A DNA stretch of 64,000 nucleotides from Edolisoma coerulescens. Lineage: Eukaryota; Chordata; Aves; Passeriformes; Campephagidae. The stretch covers positions 1,364,342 to 1,428,341 of the forward strand of contig VWZW01004119.1 in NCBI GenBank assembly GCA_013397115.1, read 5' to 3'. A model generated the notes under the pieces. The model made no database searches. It saw only the letters and a list, made by a program, of their open reading frames with translations, and was not told the origin of the DNA. A program made the translations under genes and the position numbers. Below, in pieces: positions 61,293-64,000 of this stretch. How positions within the stretch are numbered: position 1 is the stretch's first letter; every line of letters begins with the position of its first letter.

Positions 61293-62464
61293 TGGCACAG
61301 CTTACAGCTTGCCTCCCTCTTGATGACCAATATAAATGCCAAGAGACAAAAATTATTGCCTCTAAAATGGTAGTTAAAAGCATATTCTTGGACCCTTTTT
61401 TTATTTTAATCACATGAAACTCTGTAGACTTTGCTGATGGCACAATACATCCTATTACACTTAGGTTGTAAAATTCTATGCTCTGCCTCAGAGAATTTAT
61501 ATCTCTGTATATTATGCCACCCCTCTCTCAGCTCTAGTAGGCACTGGGGGTAATAATCTTTAAGGACACAAGTACAGTGCCCCTGGCCTTCCCCTCAGAC
61601 ATGGAGAGCCTACATCCCTTTTTTTCCCCCCTGCACCCTAGGCAGCAAAAGAGATTCAAATTGAGGTATCCAAATTAATGAATACAAAACTTCACCCATC
61701 AAATCACAGACCATTAGACAAATAGATATTTCTTCAACTTCTGTGAGAGTTTCTCATTGTGCAAATTAATTTTTAGTCTGTTACCATTTTATTTTCAATT
61801 TGGCAGGAAATCACAGTGCCACGTTTTATTCGCTGAGGTCTGGTTGATTTAAAGCTTGCTAGGGGAGCTAGAAACACATTTTCTGAGATGATCCCAGGGT
61901 TTCAAAGGCGGTGAGAAAAAGAATTTAAATTAATTGCCATCTTCAGGAATCTTCTGTGCTCATCCAAGTCTTGTTCAAGTGCAAATTTCCTTCTTGCTCC
62001 TTTGCCAAAAATGATGCAAGGTATTTAATGAGCCAGTACAGACTCTTAAGTTGGACCATGGTTTCAAGCAAAGAAACAGCCAAAACAAAGGAAGCCATAT
62101 CGAAAGAAAAAGAACTGGATGGGCCAGTAGATTAAAGACAAAATTTAAAAACCCAGGGCATTAAACAGGCATTTGCAGCTCTAGCATAGAAGCTGCTGAA
62201 AGGCAGAGTGCTGAGATGAGTCCTGAGAATGGCAGGAGAGGTGGGTCTGTCAAACAGGGCTCGGCCAAGCTGCACTCCTGTTTGCAGGGTTCTCACATCT
62301 TGCAGGATTAGTTCAGCTCATACACCCAAAGATACCTTCTGACATGCTGAAAATATTCTTTGCTACTGCAAGTGTTGTATTATAAAGCCTTCCTCAAACT
62401 AGAAGGCTGTTAATCTACTCTGTTCATGTCAGCCTCTTGCCAGGCTGCTTCAATGCTTAGAAAT

Positions 62465-62488
62465 GTATACATATATACATATACACGT
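62465..62488 (+). repeat. Alternating (TATACA)-like repeat
   Basis: GTATACATATATACATATACAC is an alternating purine-pyrimidine stretch in the intron upstream of KYNU exon 4. Confidence 0.8.
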
Positions 62489-64000
62489 TTAATTTCTAGC
62501 CTCAATTTATTAATTCCTTGTTTATATTTACTGTGCCAACATACTTTTCACATAAGTGGCTCCTTCCCTCCCCTACATTGATGCATCCACAGAGAACAAT
62601 TTTTCTTTTCAGTCTTAATTTTACTCAACTCCAGTCCTCAAGACTTGCGTGCAGCAGGTTCCCTGCTCCCCAGTCGCCCTGCCAGCCCTTCACAAGAGCA
62701 CAACTGGCTACAGCAGGCTCCCTTCTGCCTTAATTGTTCCACTTTAATGAGTTATTCAGATGAGAGAGACATTGCCTGCTGCAATGAGTATGCTCACACG
62801 CAGTAACGATTCTATAAAATATTTTAATTACTTAACCAATTCTGGCAGGGCAAAGGGGAAAACAAGGCACTGCAAAGCACCTCTTGGCCTTCCTCCAACC
62901 AAAAACCAACCTTGAAGTTCGGACTTTTAAAATATTGGGTTATTGGCTACTCTTGGCTAAACACAAGGGAACAACTCTTCATCCCCTCATAAGTCTTGGA
63001 TTTAGCTGAAGTCATGACTGAACGATGAAGTCTCAAAGGCTCCTTTTTAATCCATACTAAGAATGCCAGTGGCTTGGATTTGTTGTTTTTACACGTTAGC
63101 ATAAAAAACAGAGCCATGAGGGATACGGAGAGGAAGAATACAAAACCAGAGGAGGCGTGTGGGAGGCAGGTGTAGGAAGAGAGCGATAACCCACCAGTTA
63201 CAGTGGAGGTGGGGGAAAGGACCTAAGCACTAAGAGGGAACACAACAAGAGGATTTTCCATGCTTTTCTCTCCCAGCTTTGCCCTAATGAGTTGCCATCA
63301 CCACTTGGAGATAAAGCTACAGCTTGCCTGCCCTTGACCAGCGCTGGGTAATCTTCCTTTTCACTCTTGCCATTAACTACAAGCAGTGAAAGCCATTTAA
63401 ATAGACTTGCAGCTCTTTGAGATGGGTCCCAAGACACAACAAACAGAAAATGCAATAAACCAATTTATAAGAAAGCCAGAATCTATACCATTGCTGACTT
63501 GATGGATGTACCTAATTTGCATGCCATTGCTTATATCCTTTCTACTTATTTATCTAAGCCAGAGCCACTACATCCCACACTGCCAACACACCAGCCATTG
63601 AGCAGGCTTCAGCTGGGAACAGCACCACCTTAGACTGGGTTTTGCAAAGGTGTCCTTGGTGACTGGAATAAAAGTACCCATTTCTGTACCTTCAGCCACC
63701 TATTCCTTTGCATTCCATCCACCACCTTCTCCAAGCATACACTGTTCTCAAAATTAGCTTGATCTTACCCTGGCTGTCTCAGTTGCTTTAGGTGCAGGAT
63801 TTTATCCTGTTTCTTTGTTGATCTTAATTTGAGGGGTTTTGCTTAGCTGGTTCTTTGGTTTTGTTTTAGTTTTAATTTGTTTTTAAACTTTCTGATTTAA
63901 GGCTTTTGAGGCCAAGCTCTATTTTTGGCAAACAGCCTCTCTAGTTTTGTTCCCTCTCTTCCAGTGGCTAGAAATCAATGTTCAGCCATATTTCCCCCTT

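Larger units (their letters stand above)
58904..64000 (-). other. KYNU upstream intronic sequence (intron 3, partial)
   Basis: This 5.1-kb stretch precedes exon 4 in transcript direction. I looked for the preceding KYNU segment (the LGNSLGL region ahead of His102) on the minus strand and did not see it, so the missing 5' exons probably lie beyond the window end. It contains a TTA microsatellite and a TATACA repeat. Confidence 0.7.

Noticed and set aside
58904..64000. KYNU exons 1-3
   Set aside because: I searched the minus strand for the preceding conserved segment and did not find it. A splice-aware protein alignment could confirm its absence.
1..64000. CRISPR arrays, tRNA or rRNA genes, endogenous retrovirus
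   Set aside because: No regularly spaced repeats, cloverleaf-type sequence, rRNA core motifs or retroviral coding domains were seen.

Overview
The window is a piece of a vertebrate nuclear genome, most likely a bird. It is AT-rich, nearly all non-coding and has no bacterial gene organisation. It carries several short 3'-end fragments of CR1 LINEs ending in the typical GATTCT-type tail. CR1 is also common in other reptiles, so 'bird' is an inference and I cannot name the species.

The only protein-coding gene I can support is kynureninase (KYNU) on the minus strand. Eleven consecutive exons lie between 58,903 and 17,818. Joined, they give 377 residues and a stop codon, with GT-AG boundaries and matching phases at all ten introns. 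The product aligns without gaps to human KYNU residues 98-465 as I remember that sequence, plus nine extra C-terminal residues. All the PLP-contact positions I can recall are kept: the lysine that binds PLP, the GFDLAHAVGN aspartate and histidine, FPSD, Trp305 and Asn333. The first exons, encoding about 97 N-terminal residues, were not found and should lie beyond 64,000.

Layout by region: (1) 1-3,622 has no recognisable exon. (2) About 3,623-3,830 holds a candidate non-coding first exon and promoter on the minus strand, with a consensus splice donor and an ETS:RUNX composite motif. From the human gene order this may be the 5' end of ARHGAP15. (3) 3,741-17,650 is intergenic, with four CR1 fragments and simple repeats. 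(4) 17,650-58,903 is KYNU; its introns run from 0.7 to 16.8 kb and the largest separates the small 53-bp exon 11 from exon 10. (5) 58,904-64,000 is intronic sequence of KYNU upstream of exon 4. A 20-base run of N marks an assembly gap at 48,578-48,597.

Kynureninase is the PLP enzyme of tryptophan catabolism that cleaves kynurenine and 3-hydroxykynurenine, giving anthranilate or 3-hydroxyanthranilate plus alanine. The gene looks intact and functional here. The points most worth a second look are a tryptophan at the human Phe306 active-site position, a tandem splice donor at exon 7, the placement of the catalytic lysine as the last codon of a frame-neutral exon, and the candidate downstream promoter. 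I found no evidence of a novel multi-gene system.
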